The notes under the pieces were generated by a model. It searched no databases. It saw only the letters and a list, made by a program, of their open reading frames with translations, and was not told the DNA's origin. This document shows positions 1-7,870 of a stretch of DNA of 64,000 nt, piece after piece. The translations under genes and the position numbers were made by a program. Source of the stretch: Streptomyces paludis (GTDB taxonomy: Bacteria > Actinomycetota > Actinomycetes > Streptomycetales > Streptomycetaceae); the NCBI RefSeq assembly GCF_003344965.1, contig NZ_CP031194.1:5146001-5210000 (forward strand). The letters are read 5' to 3'. How positions within the stretch are numbered: the first letter of the stretch is position 1; the number at the start of each line of letters is the position of its first letter.

Positions 1-411
1 GCGCAGCGCCACCGCGTCGACCAGCTCGTTGGCGAGGAAGATCCGCCGGATCCCGAACGCCCGGTAGACACGCGCCTGGTGGGGGACGGCGGCGGTGATG
101 CCCCAGGCGCCGTGCGCCAGCTGGCGCGCGAAGAGCCGCGGGGACATGGAGGTCTTGCCGTGCGGCGCGAAGGCGAGGCCGTGGCGTGTGGAGTAGGTCT
201 CCAGCAGGGCGAGATTGTGCTCGACCGACTCGGCGGAGAGGGCGAGAACGGGGGTGGTGAAGCCGCCGGTGAACAGGGAGCGGCGCTCCGCGGCGAGCGC
301 GCCGACGGTCATCCCCTCGGCATCCGGGGGCAGCCCCTTGAAACGGTGGTCGATCCGCTCGGTGCTCAGGTCTTCCGCGCTCAGGAACCGCGTACTCGGC
401 TCGTCGGTCAC
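1..411 (-). CDS. D-threonine aldolase / D-serine dehydratase-type PLP enzyme, partial
   Basis: Only the first 137 residues lie in the window; the gene runs off the left edge. The translation shows an alanine racemase-like N-terminal fold: a strand TPVLALSAESVEHNLALL, then FAPHGKTSMSP, where Lys86 is the expected pyridoxal-phosphate lysine. Proteins of this group (D-threonine aldolase, D-serine dehydratase DSD1, often labelled amino acid deaminase in Streptomyces) cleave or deaminate D-hydroxy amino acids in the cytoplasm. The start is GTG at 411-409, preceded by a purine-rich GAGGGGGAGG. The gene diverges from the sugar kinase and IclR genes, with a palindrome between them, so IclR control is likely. 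Substrate is not decidable from this fragment. Confidence 0.75.
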   Translation of the reverse strand, partial: MTDEPSTRFLSAEDLSTERIDHRFKGLPPDAEGMTVGALAAERRSLFTGGFTTPVLALSAESVEHNLALLETYSTRHGLAFAPHGKTSMSPRLFARQLAHGAWGITAAVPHQARVYRAFGIRRIFLANELVDAVALR

Positions 412-440
412 GGGCCCTCCCCCTCGTCCATAGACGCGTA

Positions 441-459
441 CGTTGCACTGCGTGCAACG
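441..459. promoter_or_regulatory. Perfect inverted repeat, candidate IclR operator
   Basis: CGTTGCAC, a 3-base spacer TGC, then GTGCAACG form a perfect 8-3-8 dyad. It sits 30 bases upstream of the D-amino-acid enzyme start and about 110 bases upstream of the kinase-IclR pair. A weaker TTGCG follows at 464-468. Placement between a regulated enzyme and a divergent operon carrying its own IclR regulator suggests an autoregulated operator; binding is inferred. Confidence 0.5.
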
Positions 460-570
460 CCCATTGCGTATGTCGCTCGGCGCTGTCTAACATCCGAGCC
501 GACAGCGGGTCAATGGTGCCTTCGAGATCCGGTGCCTTCGAGATCTGCCCGGCCAGGAGGAGTGCCCCGA

Positions 571-1692
571 GTGACCGCGACCGCAGCCACGGCAGCAGAC
601 GACCACCCCGGCGGGGACGGCATGGAAGCCGTGGAAGGTGTGGAAGTCGTCTGCCTCGGGGAATCCATGGTCACCTTCCTCCCCTCCCGCCCCGGCCGCC
701 TCGCGGACGTCCCGTCCTTCGACCGTACGATCGGCGGCGCCGAGTCCAATGTGGCCTGCGCGCTGGCCGCCGCCGGACACCGGGTCCGGTGGGTCAGCAG
801 GGTCGGCGCGGACGGCTTCGGCGACCATCTGACCGAGGCGATCGCCGCGTACGGCGTCGACACCTCGGGGGTACGCCGCGACCCGGAGCGCCCCACCGGC
901 GTCTACTTCCGTACGGCCACGGACCGCGCCACCGACGCCCACGAGGTCGCCTACTACCGCGCCGGCTCGGCGGCGAGCGCCATGGCGCCGGGCAATCCGC
1001 CCCGGGACGGCCTGTGGGCGGGCCGTGTCCTGCACCTGTCCGGTATCACGGCCGCGCTCTCCGACGGCTGCCTCGTCCTCATGCGCGAGCTGACCGCCCG
1101 CGCCCCGGGCCGTCCGCTGCTCTCCTTCGACGTCAACCACCGCCCCGGCCTGTGGCGCCGCCGGGACTCCGACACCCGGGTCCTGCTGGAGCTGGCCCGG
1201 GGCGCCGATCTGGTCCTCGTCGGCGAGGACGAGGCGGCGGAGGCGTGGGACCTGCACGGCGCCGACGCGATCAGGGCCGCGCTTCCCGAGCCTGCGACGC
1301 TGGTCGTCAAGCGCGGCGCCGCGGGCGCCATCGCGTACACCCGCGCACAGGACAAGGACAACACCGACACTGTCATCTCCGTCCCCGCGCCGCGTGTCGA
1401 CGTCGTCGCGCCCGTCGGCGCCGGGGACGCGTTCGCCGCCGGGTTCCTCTCCGCCACCCTGCGCGGCCTGCCCGTCGCCGCCCGGCTGCGCCACGGCCAC
1501 CTCATGGCCGCCGCCGCCCTCACGGTCCCCGGCGACCTGGGCGCGCCGCCCTCCCGGGCCATGGCCGACCGGCTGGCCGCGCTCGACGAGGCCGGCTGGG
1601 GGACACTTCGGCTGGGCCCCGGCTGGACGGCGGACACGGAAACGGGCACCGAGACGGTGACAGAACCAGACACGGAGGTACGCAGTCCATGA
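571..1692 (+). CDS. PfkB-family sugar kinase (2-keto-3-deoxygluconate kinase-like)
   Basis: A 373-residue ribokinase-family enzyme that phosphorylates a sugar or sugar acid with ATP. Visible family features are the N-terminal GESMVTFLP strand, the substrate-binding GGAESNVACALA segment, DVNHRPGLW, and the C-terminal GAGDAFAAGF motif with catalytic base Asp286. The overall look is closest to 2-keto-3-deoxygluconate kinases. Start GTG 571 has an AGGAGG at 556-560 upstream; an internal ATG at 622 would remove 17 non-conserved residues. The stop overlaps the IclR start (ATGA), so the two are translationally coupled. The genuine substrate is uncertain. The low-complexity Thr/Glu-rich C-terminal tail after residue 350 is unusual. 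Confidence 0.8.
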   Translation: MTATAATAADDHPGGDGMEAVEGVEVVCLGESMVTFLPSRPGRLADVPSFDRTIGGAESNVACALAAAGHRVRWVSRVGADGFGDHLTEAIAAYGVDTSGVRRDPERPTGVYFRTATDRATDAHEVAYYRAGSAASAMAPGNPPRDGLWAGRVLHLSGITAALSDGCLVLMRELTARAPGRPLLSFDVNHRPGLWRRRDSDTRVLLELARGADLVLVGEDEAAEAWDLHGADAIRAALPEPATLVVKRGAAGAIAYTRAQDKDNTDTVISVPAPRVDVVAPVGAGDAFAAGFLSATLRGLPVAARLRHGHLMAAAALTVPGDLGAPPSRAMADRLAALDEAGWGTLRLGPGWTADTETGTETVTEPDTEVRSP

Positions 1693-2465
1693 GCCAGAGT
1701 GTCGACCGGGCGCTGAGCATCCTTCCGCTGCTCGCGCGGGGCCCCGCCGACCTGGGGCAGGTGGCCGACGCCCTCGGCGTCCACAAGTCGACCGCGCTCA
1801 GACTCCTCCGTACGCTCCACGACCACGGCCTCGTCTACCGCCAGCAGGACGGCCGCCACCGGCTGGGCGCGCGCCTCTTCGCGCTGGCGGCGGAGGCCGT
1901 CGAGAACCTCGACGTACGCGAGATCGCGCACCCGCATCTCCGCGCGCTCAACGAGGAGTGCGGCCACACCGTCCACCTCGCGGTGTACGAGGAGAACGAG
2001 GTCCTCTACATCGACAAGGTCGAGAGCCGCTATCCGGTACGGATGTACTCGCGCGTCGGCAAGCCCGTCGCGATCACCGTCGCCGCCGTGGCCAAGCTGC
2101 TCCTGGCCGACCTGCCCGAGGGTGAGCGCCGCGCGGTGGCCGGGCGCCTCGACTACCCCCTCTACACGTCCCGTTCCACGCCCCACGCCGCCGCCTTCCT
2201 CAAGGAGCTGGCGACCGTACGGGAACAGGGCTGGGCCGCCGACCTCGGCGGCCACGAGGAGTCCATCAACTGCGTCGCCGCGCCCATCCGGGGAGGTGAC
2301 GGCCGGGTCGTCGCCGCGCTGTCGGTGTCCGCGCCGAATGTCGTCGTCACGGCGGAGGAACTCCTCGGCCTGCTCCCGCTGGTGCGCCGCACGGCCGAGG
2401 CGATCGGCGGGGAGTACTCGGGCACCACCGTCCCCGCCCAACAGCCGCGCCAGAAAGCCACGTGA
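1689..2465 (+). CDS. IclR-family transcriptional regulator
   Basis: 258 residues. The N-terminal winged helix (about 1-60) contains VADALGVHKSTALRLLRTL. The C-terminal effector domain (about 75-245) shows the family features YIDKVES, YSRVGKPVAITVAAVAKLLLA and GGHEESINCVAAPIRGGDGRVVAALSVSAP. IclR proteins bind small organic acids or sugars and usually repress their own neighbourhood. The ATG overlaps the kinase stop by four bases. The likely target is the palindrome at 441-459 upstream of the kinase and of the divergent D-amino-acid enzyme gene. Confidence 0.9.
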   Translation: MSQSVDRALSILPLLARGPADLGQVADALGVHKSTALRLLRTLHDHGLVYRQQDGRHRLGARLFALAAEAVENLDVREIAHPHLRALNEECGHTVHLAVYEENEVLYIDKVESRYPVRMYSRVGKPVAITVAAVAKLLLADLPEGERRAVAGRLDYPLYTSRSTPHAAAFLKELATVREQGWAADLGGHEESINCVAAPIRGGDGRVVAALSVSAPNVVVTAEELLGLLPLVRRTAEAIGGEYSGTTVPAQQPRQKAT

Positions 2466-2516
2466 GGCCAAGGGCCAAGGGAGGCGCGGCCGGCCTTCTC
2501 AGCCCTCCCAGCCCTC

Positions 2517-2960
2517 TCAGTCCTCCTGGAGCCGCTCCACCGCGTACCCCGTCACACACCCCACCACCAGCACCGCGTTCGACATCAGCACGCCCTCCGC
2601 GACCAGCCCGTCCCACTGGAGCGCCATATTGACCGCCTGCGCCGCCACCGGGACGGCGAACACCGCCAGCAGGTGCTGGAGTTGGTGATCGCGGTACGGA
2701 TCGCTGTGGACGCGGCCCGCCGCCCAGGTGGCGAGGGCGATGCACACGGCGTTCGGCAGATGGATCAGCATCAGCCGGCCGGCGAAGGTCTCCAGTCTGT
2801 CGTCGGAGGCGAGATAGTCGTAGACCAGCGTGGCCTGGAGATACTCCGTGAAGAGCAGCGCGATGATGCCGGCCGCCCAGGCGCGCATCAGGGCGAACAC
2901 GGGCGCGCCGCGTCCGTCGTCCCGCCGCGCGGGCGCACCCGGGTACTCGTACCGCGTCAT
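2517..2960 (-). CDS. Small four-helix membrane protein, unknown function
   Basis: 147 residues. After a charged N-terminus there are four hydrophobic stretches (about 27-47, 60-80, 92-113 and 122-141), consistent with a four-helix integral membrane protein. I recognise no catalytic motif. It converges with the IclR gene (51 bases apart) and lies 90 bases downstream of the DUF3592 gene on the same strand, so it may share that transcript. ATG at 2960. Confidence 0.65.
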   Translation of the reverse strand: MTRYEYPGAPARRDDGRGAPVFALMRAWAAGIIALLFTEYLQATLVYDYLASDDRLETFAGRLMLIHLPNAVCIALATWAAGRVHSDPYRDHQLQHLLAVFAVPVAAQAVNMALQWDGLVAEGVLMSNAVLVVGCVTGYAVERLQED

Positions 2961-3050
2961 CGCCCCTCACATCCGAACAGATCGCCGTGCATCAAGTCCC
3001 CGTATGTTGATGAGTGTGGTGTGTCACCGACCGCGCGATCGCGCTGTTCC

Positions 3051-3473
3051 TCAGACCACCGTGAACAGGAACACGGCCGTGAAGCCCGCCGCCGCCAGTC
3101 CGCACCCCGTCACCAGCAGCACGTACTGCGCCACCGGCGACCAGCTGCCGCGCCCCGCGACCGTCGCCGTGCGCTCCGGGTCGGCCGGGTCGTACGCCAC
3201 CGTGACGGGTGCGCCCACCTCCATCGCGCGCGTCGCCAGGTCCTCGAACTCGATCTCCCGGCCGGCCGGCAGCCGGAAGGTGAAGAAGTACCGCTGCGCG
3301 TCGGACCGGTTGAACGGCTCGGTCTCGACCCGTACGCAGCGGCCCACCGCCCGGCCGCCCGCCCGCAGTGCCCGGAGCACCGCCGCGAGCCGGCGGCCGT
3401 AGTACGCGGTGAGCCAGCCGAACAGCAGCATCATGCCCACGAAGAAGACGTAGTCACCGCCCGGGATGTCCAT
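3051..3473 (-). CDS. DUF3592-type membrane protein
   Basis: 140 residues with a TM helix at about 8-26 and another at about 117-139 flanking a beta-rich soluble domain. That domain has the DUF3592 pattern: FTFRLPAGREIEFED followed by VGAPVTVAYDPADPERT. No enzymatic role is known for this family. It is the last gene of a three-gene minus-strand unit (prepilin-like protein, lipoprotein, this gene), with only 9 bases separating it from the lipoprotein stop. Co-transcription ties it to the adjacent Tad pilus locus. Confidence 0.7.
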   Translation of the reverse strand: MDIPGGDYVFFVGMMLLFGWLTAYYGRRLAAVLRALRAGGRAVGRCVRVETEPFNRSDAQRYFFTFRLPAGREIEFEDLATRAMEVGAPVTVAYDPADPERTATVAGRGSWSPVAQYVLLVTGCGLAAAGFTAVFLFTVV

Positions 3474-3482
3474 GGGCGCCGC

Positions 3483-4124
3483 CTACTTGAGGGTGATGGA
3501 GTCGAGGATCCGCCGCAGGTCGTCGTCGCCGAGCTTCCCCTTGACCGCGTCGATCCGTACCGCGTACGCCTTCTTCGCGGTGTCGATGCCCGCGACGATC
3601 ACGCCCTTGACGCGGGAGCCCTTCTCGGTGAACTCGAAGTCGACGCGCCGCGCCTCCGCCTTGGCGCCGTCGGGGCCGTTGACCTCGATCTCCGTCTGCC
3701 GCTTGAGGGTCGAGCCGAGCGCGATGCCCGCCTCGGCGCCGATCGCCGCCTCCTCCGGTGTGTCGGCGTTGGTGAAGCCGAGCTGGACGCTGATCATGCC
3801 GACGTCCTTGCCCTTCTCGCCGTCCTCGCTCTTCTCGCCGTCCTCGGTGAGTTTCGCCGCCGCCGCGTTGTACTTGCCGCGTTCGGCCGCGCTCAGCGGG
3901 GTGAAGGCGGGCGGGTACGCGACGGTGACCGTGGCGGTGCGCAGGGTGCCCCAGCCCTCGGGGAGGGCGCCGCTCGCGCCCGTACCGCCGCCGCCCGTGC
4001 CCGATTCGGCGCCGCAGCCGGCCGTCAGGGTGAGGAGGACGGCGGTGACGGCGGCGGTGACGGCGGCGGTGACGGTGGTGGCCGGCCACCGGAGGGGCCT
4101 GTGGCTGTGGACTCTGGTGTTCAT
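3483..4124 (-). CDS. Secreted lipoprotein of the pilus-adjacent operon
   Basis: 213 residues. A signal peptide ends in the lipobox LTAG-Cys37, followed by a Gly/Thr-rich linker and a folded domain starting near GWGTLRTATVTVAYPPAFTPL. It should be exported, lipidated at Cys37 and anchored outside the membrane. The tail has alternating Lys/Val strands and no recognisable active site. It lies 27 bases downstream of the prepilin-signal protein and 9 bases before the DUF3592 gene, so an extracytoplasmic partner of the prepilin-like protein is plausible (inference). Confidence 0.7.
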   Translation of the reverse strand: MNTRVHSHRPLRWPATTVTAAVTAAVTAVLLTLTAGCGAESGTGGGGTGASGALPEGWGTLRTATVTVAYPPAFTPLSAAERGKYNAAAAKLTEDGEKSEDGEKGKDVGMISVQLGFTNADTPEEAAIGAEAGIALGSTLKRQTEIEVNGPDGAKAEARRVDFEFTEKGSRVKGVIVAGIDTAKKAYAVRIDAVKGKLGDDDLRRILDSITLK

Positions 4125-4151
4125 GGCGTCTGCGCTCCTGTCGCCGGCGGG

Positions 4152-5693
4152 TCAGTTCGCACAGTAGCTGTACGGGACATAGGTACGGCTGTCTCCGTGC
4201 GGAGCGCCGAGGAACTCGGCCTTGTTGAGGGTCTCTTCCTTCTTGTGCGTGGAGACGGAGAAGCCGAGGCTCAGCCCGAGATTCAGTTCGAAGCCGTACT
4301 CCGCCGCCTGTGTGTCGCCGGTGTAGTTCGTCCGGCTGGAGAGCCCCTCGTCGAAGAGCAGCTGCCCGAACGGGTCGTCGGCGCCGGGCCGTCTGGTCGG
4401 GGCGTGATCGTCGAACATGTACGAGAAGGGGGCCGCGTTGTCGCCGCCGCCGTCCAGCCACTTCTGGGCGATCGCGCGCTGCCGGTCGCCGTCGGAGCCC
4501 GGCGGGATGATCACGGAGTTGGTGACGATGTCGATGCCGGTGGTGCCGGAGCCGTCCGTCGCCTTTCCGCCGCCGCCCCGCTTGTCCTTGCCGCTCTTGC
4601 CGTTGTCGCCGCCGAGGCCCCCGCTGTCGCTGGTGCTGTCCTTCTCGACCGTACGGGTCATGTCGATCCGCAGCAGCTCACCGGACTTCTTGTCGTACGT
4701 GACGGTGATCGTGCCGGTCTGGGTGGAGGAGATGGCGGCGCCGCCGCTGATCGGCCCCGCCTCGTAGCCGACGTTCGAGCCGTACTCGATCGCCGCGCTG
4801 TATGTGTACGCCTTCGTCCCGTTGAACTTGTTGTCGGTCCAGGTCACTTCGGGGGAGAACTTGAAGTTGCCGCCGAGGGTGGCGCCCAGCTTCTTGTCGT
4901 CGCCCGCCGACACCTTCAGCCCGGCGGACGCGGCGGCCTCAAGCCCGATCTTGCCGTAGGTGATGTGCCGGTCGCCGAGCCGCTCGTTGATGCGATTGCG
5001 GAGCTTTTCCTCCTCGGCCATCGGACCCTTGCCGAAGAAGTACAGGATGCTGTTGCCGAGACCGCCGCCCTGTGCGTTGGTGTTCCGGTTGGACAGCTCG
5101 TACGCCTTGAGCAACTCGATGTCGTCCCGGAAGGCGGCGGCCTCGGCCTCGCTGTCGAAGACCCATGTGTCGCCGTTGGTGACCTTGATACCGGCGCCGA
5201 GTTCGACCTTGTCGGCTCCGAACTTGCCTATTTTCGCGCCCGGTTTCCAGTCCTTCTTGGCGGCGACGGAAGCGGCGTCGGTGAACGTCATCATGACCCG
5301 CTGGTCGTTCTCGTCGACCTTGCCGTCCCCGTTGATGTCGGTCTTCGACTGGAGGGTCGTCTGCTGGAAGCCGTACTCCTGGCCCCACTCGATGAAGAGC
5401 ACCTTCGCCTTGGCGCCGGCCTTGTCGGCGAACGAGGTGACCTGGCAGAGAGCGGGCTCGTAGGCGGCGTCGGTCTTGGCCTCCGGGTCCTTCTTCCCGG
5501 GCGCGCCCGGCACGCACGGGCCGCTGAAGGTGACAAGACACCGCAGCTGGGCGGCGACGGTCCGGTCGACACCCGTGCCGACCATCGCGCCCGCCACGGC
5601 CGCCACCACCACGATGACTCCCACGTACTCGGTGCCCGTGGCGCCCCGGTCCCGCCCAGGACGCCTCCGTCTCCGTACCGTTTGCCGACTCAT
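4152..5693 (-). CDS. Large protein with Flp-type prepilin signal and EF-hand-like loop
   Basis: 513 residues from ATG 5693; upstream in-frame codons lack conservation features. After a basic leader the sequence RDRG|ATGTEYVGVIVVVAAVAG has a class III prepilin site: cleavage after Gly17, Glu at +5 and Tyr at +6, then a hydrophobic helix. A roughly 470-residue exported part follows, far larger than a pilin (50-80 residues). At 119-130 it carries a calcium-loop pattern DxNxDGxVDxxD (Asp119, Asn121, Asp123, Asp127, Asp130), as in EF-hands or dockerins. The rest is rich in Gly/Thr/Lys beta-type sequence. It heads a three-gene operon divergent from the Tad cluster, beside a GGGCCC triplet site. A processed tip protein or surface adhesin is my inference. 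Confidence 0.7.
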   Translation of the reverse strand: MSRQTVRRRRRPGRDRGATGTEYVGVIVVVAAVAGAMVGTGVDRTVAAQLRCLVTFSGPCVPGAPGKKDPEAKTDAAYEPALCQVTSFADKAGAKAKVLFIEWGQEYGFQQTTLQSKTDINGDGKVDENDQRVMMTFTDAASVAAKKDWKPGAKIGKFGADKVELGAGIKVTNGDTWVFDSEAEAAAFRDDIELLKAYELSNRNTNAQGGGLGNSILYFFGKGPMAEEEKLRNRINERLGDRHITYGKIGLEAAASAGLKVSAGDDKKLGATLGGNFKFSPEVTWTDNKFNGTKAYTYSAAIEYGSNVGYEAGPISGGAAISSTQTGTITVTYDKKSGELLRIDMTRTVEKDSTSDSGGLGGDNGKSGKDKRGGGGKATDGSGTTGIDIVTNSVIIPPGSDGDRQRAIAQKWLDGGGDNAAPFSYMFDDHAPTRRPGADDPFGQLLFDEGLSSRTNYTGDTQAAEYGFELNLGLSLGFSVSTHKKEETLNKAEFLGAPHGDSRTYVPYSYCAN

Positions 5694-6006
5694 CCGAACG
5701 CCCCCGTGCACGACCGCGTATCTTTTCGCACGCGGAATCGGAATGGGAGCGTACTGACGTGGGCACAGGGGTGGCGTGGGCCCGTGGGCCCAACGTGGGC
5801 CCAAAGGGGAGCTGGGGCCGCGGAATTCACAAACATGGAATTTTCATTGAAACACCAGTGAACTGCTGACTGCTTCGCCCGACTTTGCCAGTGGTTACCG
5901 CCCGGTTAGCCGATCACCGACATCCGATAGGTGTTCTCCGCACCCCAGGTCGTGGATAAAGTGCTCGACCAGAAGCCCAGAAGCATCCAGCGGGAGAGAA
6001 CTGCGG
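5694..6006. promoter_or_regulatory. Divergent regulatory interval between prepilin-like operon and tad operon
   Basis: 313 bases without a convincing gene. It contains the GGGCCC cluster (5778-5802), an AT-richer patch at 5820-5855 and the ribosome-binding site GGGAGAG at about 5991-5997 for the zinc-ribbon gene. For the minus-strand gene, a TACGCT (5753-5748) lies 30 bases from the nearest GGGCCC and could be a -10. No clear promoter could be assigned for the plus direction. Confidence 0.5.
5778..5802. promoter_or_regulatory. GGGCCC triplet site A
   Basis: GGGCCC at 5778, 5786 and 5797 (steps of 8 and 11 bases), each preceded by T or followed by A. The 8-then-12 arrangement recurs at 18878 and 22634, and reversed at 16293. 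It lies between the divergent prepilin-like operon and the tad operon and could serve both. Regulator unknown. Confidence 0.5.
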
Positions 6007-7023
6007 ATGCCGGATAATCCGGTGTCCGGAGCCGAACGGGGAACCAGCGTGCCGACCGCGATCGCAGTCACCAGCCCTGATCTGGTGCTGCCACCAACGG
6101 ACCATCAGACGCCCACCGCTGCGCTGCTACAGTCGCCCGAAGCCCAGCCGCTGGACGCCGCGCTCGCCGACATGCAGGTCCTTGTCGAGCAGCACGGCTA
6201 TGTCGTCGCCCTCTACCCCGCCACGATCCCGGTGGCGCACGAACGGCGGCTGCACACCGTCCGGTCGATGCTGGAGAGCGACCGGATCGCGCTGCTCAAG
6301 CTCGATCTGCCACCGCTCGGCATCGCCGTACTCGTACGGCAGTTGCGGCAGCTGTCCATCTGCGACTTCAGCGCGGGCGTGGTCGCCTCGGCGGCCCGGC
6401 TGCTGTCGCACTACATCTACGCCGGAGCGCTGCTCCACACCGTTGCCAAGCTCGACCGGGTGCCGGTGACCCTCAAGGCGCACGCCAAGTCCTGGGTGCC
6501 CGGTTCGCAGTTCGGGGTGGTCGCCAATCCGGCGCCCCAGCTGATCAAGATCGGGTCCGGAGAGCTGACCGGACCCGACTTCGCCACCCGGCTGATGGTC
6601 GCGAAGGGACAGTCCCAGTCGGACTGGGTCACCGCGACACTGGCGCCGGCGTGGCAGGTCCGGGGTATCGAGGAAAGTGCCCTTCCTGCCGATTCGCGGC
6701 GCTGGTGGGGAACGGCCAAGATGGTCGAATTCGCCGCCTTCATGCCGGATATCTCCACTCTTTATCAACTGGTCTCCTCGGTCCGCCGGGAAGTGTGTTC
6801 CTGGTGCGGTATCGAACTCATAGGTGACCGCTGCGGTTTCTGTTCGGCGCCACTCATCCCGGCCGGTCCGCCGGCCGCTTCGGCGTCGGCGCCGAGCGGG
6901 TCCTCCACGTCGAGCGCGTCGACCGCGTTGGCCATACGGGCCGTGTCGGGTACGTCGGTTGTGCCGGTCAGGTCGGTCGCGCCGGCGGAGAAACAGGGGG
7001 CTCCCCAGCGGCGGGGCACCTGA
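6007..7023 (+). CDS. Zinc-ribbon protein of the tad operon, unknown role
   Basis: 338 residues, first gene of the plus-strand tad cluster. A folded alpha/beta domain (about 50-250) is followed by a C-terminal treble of cysteine pairs, Cys264-x2-Cys267 and Cys276-x2-Cys279, typical of a rubredoxin-like zinc ribbon. A disordered Ala/Ser/Pro tail ends the protein. There is no signal peptide or TM helix, so it is cytoplasmic. Start ATG 6007 with GGGAGAG upstream. I do not recognise a named Tad component. Position before cpaB suggests an assembly or regulatory partner specific to actinobacterial Tad systems (inference). Confidence 0.7.
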   Translation: MPDNPVSGAERGTSVPTAIAVTSPDLVLPPTDHQTPTAALLQSPEAQPLDAALADMQVLVEQHGYVVALYPATIPVAHERRLHTVRSMLESDRIALLKLDLPPLGIAVLVRQLRQLSICDFSAGVVASAARLLSHYIYAGALLHTVAKLDRVPVTLKAHAKSWVPGSQFGVVANPAPQLIKIGSGELTGPDFATRLMVAKGQSQSDWVTATLAPAWQVRGIEESALPADSRRWWGTAKMVEFAAFMPDISTLYQLVSSVRREVCSWCGIELIGDRCGFCSAPLIPAGPPAASASAPSGSSTSSASTALAIRAVSGTSVVPVRSVAPAEKQGAPQRRGT

Positions 7024-7152
7024 CCCGACCCGCACCGCACCCCGTCCCGGACTCTCCCCGCTCCCTCTCCTTCGTCCCTCTCCTCCCTCTCTCCCCCTCC
7101 CGTCCCCGCCCAGGCTCTACGTCCCCCGTCACCGAACGAGGTTGTCCCGCTC
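7024..7152 (+). other. C-rich, G-poor spacer before cpaB
   Basis: 129 bases between the zinc-ribbon gene and cpaB, dominated by C and T on the coding strand (long runs of CTCC and CCCC with very few G). Similar spacers occur at 11453-11581 and 15047-15130. Such low-structure, C-over-G tracts resemble Rho utilisation sites. No gene is visible. Confidence 0.45.
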
Positions 7153-7863
7153 ATGAATTCACGGCAACGCCGCGGCGTCATACTGCTTCTCCTCTCGGTC
7201 CTCTGCGCCTTCGGTGCCTTCGCCGGTGTTCTCTCGGTGATCAGCGACGTGAACTCGAAAGTCGGCCCCGAAGTGCGGGCGTACCGACTGAAGTCGGACA
7301 TCGCGCCGTACACGCCGCTCTCGCCGGACCAGTTCGAGAAGATCACGATGCCCCGGCGCTGGCTCTCCAAGAACGCCGTGACGGATCTGTCCATCGTCAG
7401 CGGGAAGATCGCCGTCACCCAGCTCAAGGAGGGCTCGCTGCTCCAGGACGACATGATCGTCAAGCGGCCCGCGCTCGCCAACGACGAGCAGGAGATCGCC
7501 ATCATGATCGACGCCGCGACCGGTGTCGCCGGCAAGATCACCCCGGGCGCCCTGGTCAATATCTTCGCCACCTTCGCCGGCAACAACGACGGCGCCAAGG
7601 CGGAGTCCCGGATCATCGTCCCCAACGCCAAGGTCATCGACGTCGGCCGGCTCACGGTCCTGGAGCCCGACGAGAACGACCGCAACCGCAGTGCGGTCAA
7701 GCAGGCCGTGCCGATCACCTTCGCCCTCAAGACGAAGGACGCCCAGCGCGTCGCGTACGCCGAGTCCTTCGCCCAGCACGTACGACTGGCCCTCCTCGCC
7801 GACGGCAGCCCGACGACGCTGCGGCCCGGTGAGAACTCCTACACCCTCGAAGGGGACAAGTGA
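7153..7863 (+). CDS. cpaB: Flp pilus assembly protein CpaB/RcpC (SAF domain)
   Basis: 236 residues: an N-terminal membrane anchor (about 8-28), then a SAF/CpaB domain. This shows VRAYRLKSDIAPYTPLSPDQFEKITMPRRWL, ITQLKEGSLLQDDMI-type beta-clip elements and a second domain with ITPGALVNIFATF. CpaB/RcpC is a membrane-anchored periplasmic-face component of the Tad secretion machine; in monoderms it presumably works at the cell wall. It is followed after 7 bases by cpaE, marking the start of a compact operon. Confidence 0.85.
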   Translation: MNSRQRRGVILLLLSVLCAFGAFAGVLSVISDVNSKVGPEVRAYRLKSDIAPYTPLSPDQFEKITMPRRWLSKNAVTDLSIVSGKIAVTQLKEGSLLQDDMIVKRPALANDEQEIAIMIDAATGVAGKITPGALVNIFATFAGNNDGAKAESRIIVPNAKVIDVGRLTVLEPDENDRNRSAVKQAVPITFALKTKDAQRVAYAESFAQHVRLALLADGSPTTLRPGENSYTLEGDK

Positions 7864-7870
7864 GGGACGC

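Noticed and set aside
513..1688. An open frame fused upstream of the IclR gene
   Set aside because: It is the +1 shadow of the sugar kinase, Arg/Pro-rich with no domain. The IclR start overlaps the kinase stop.
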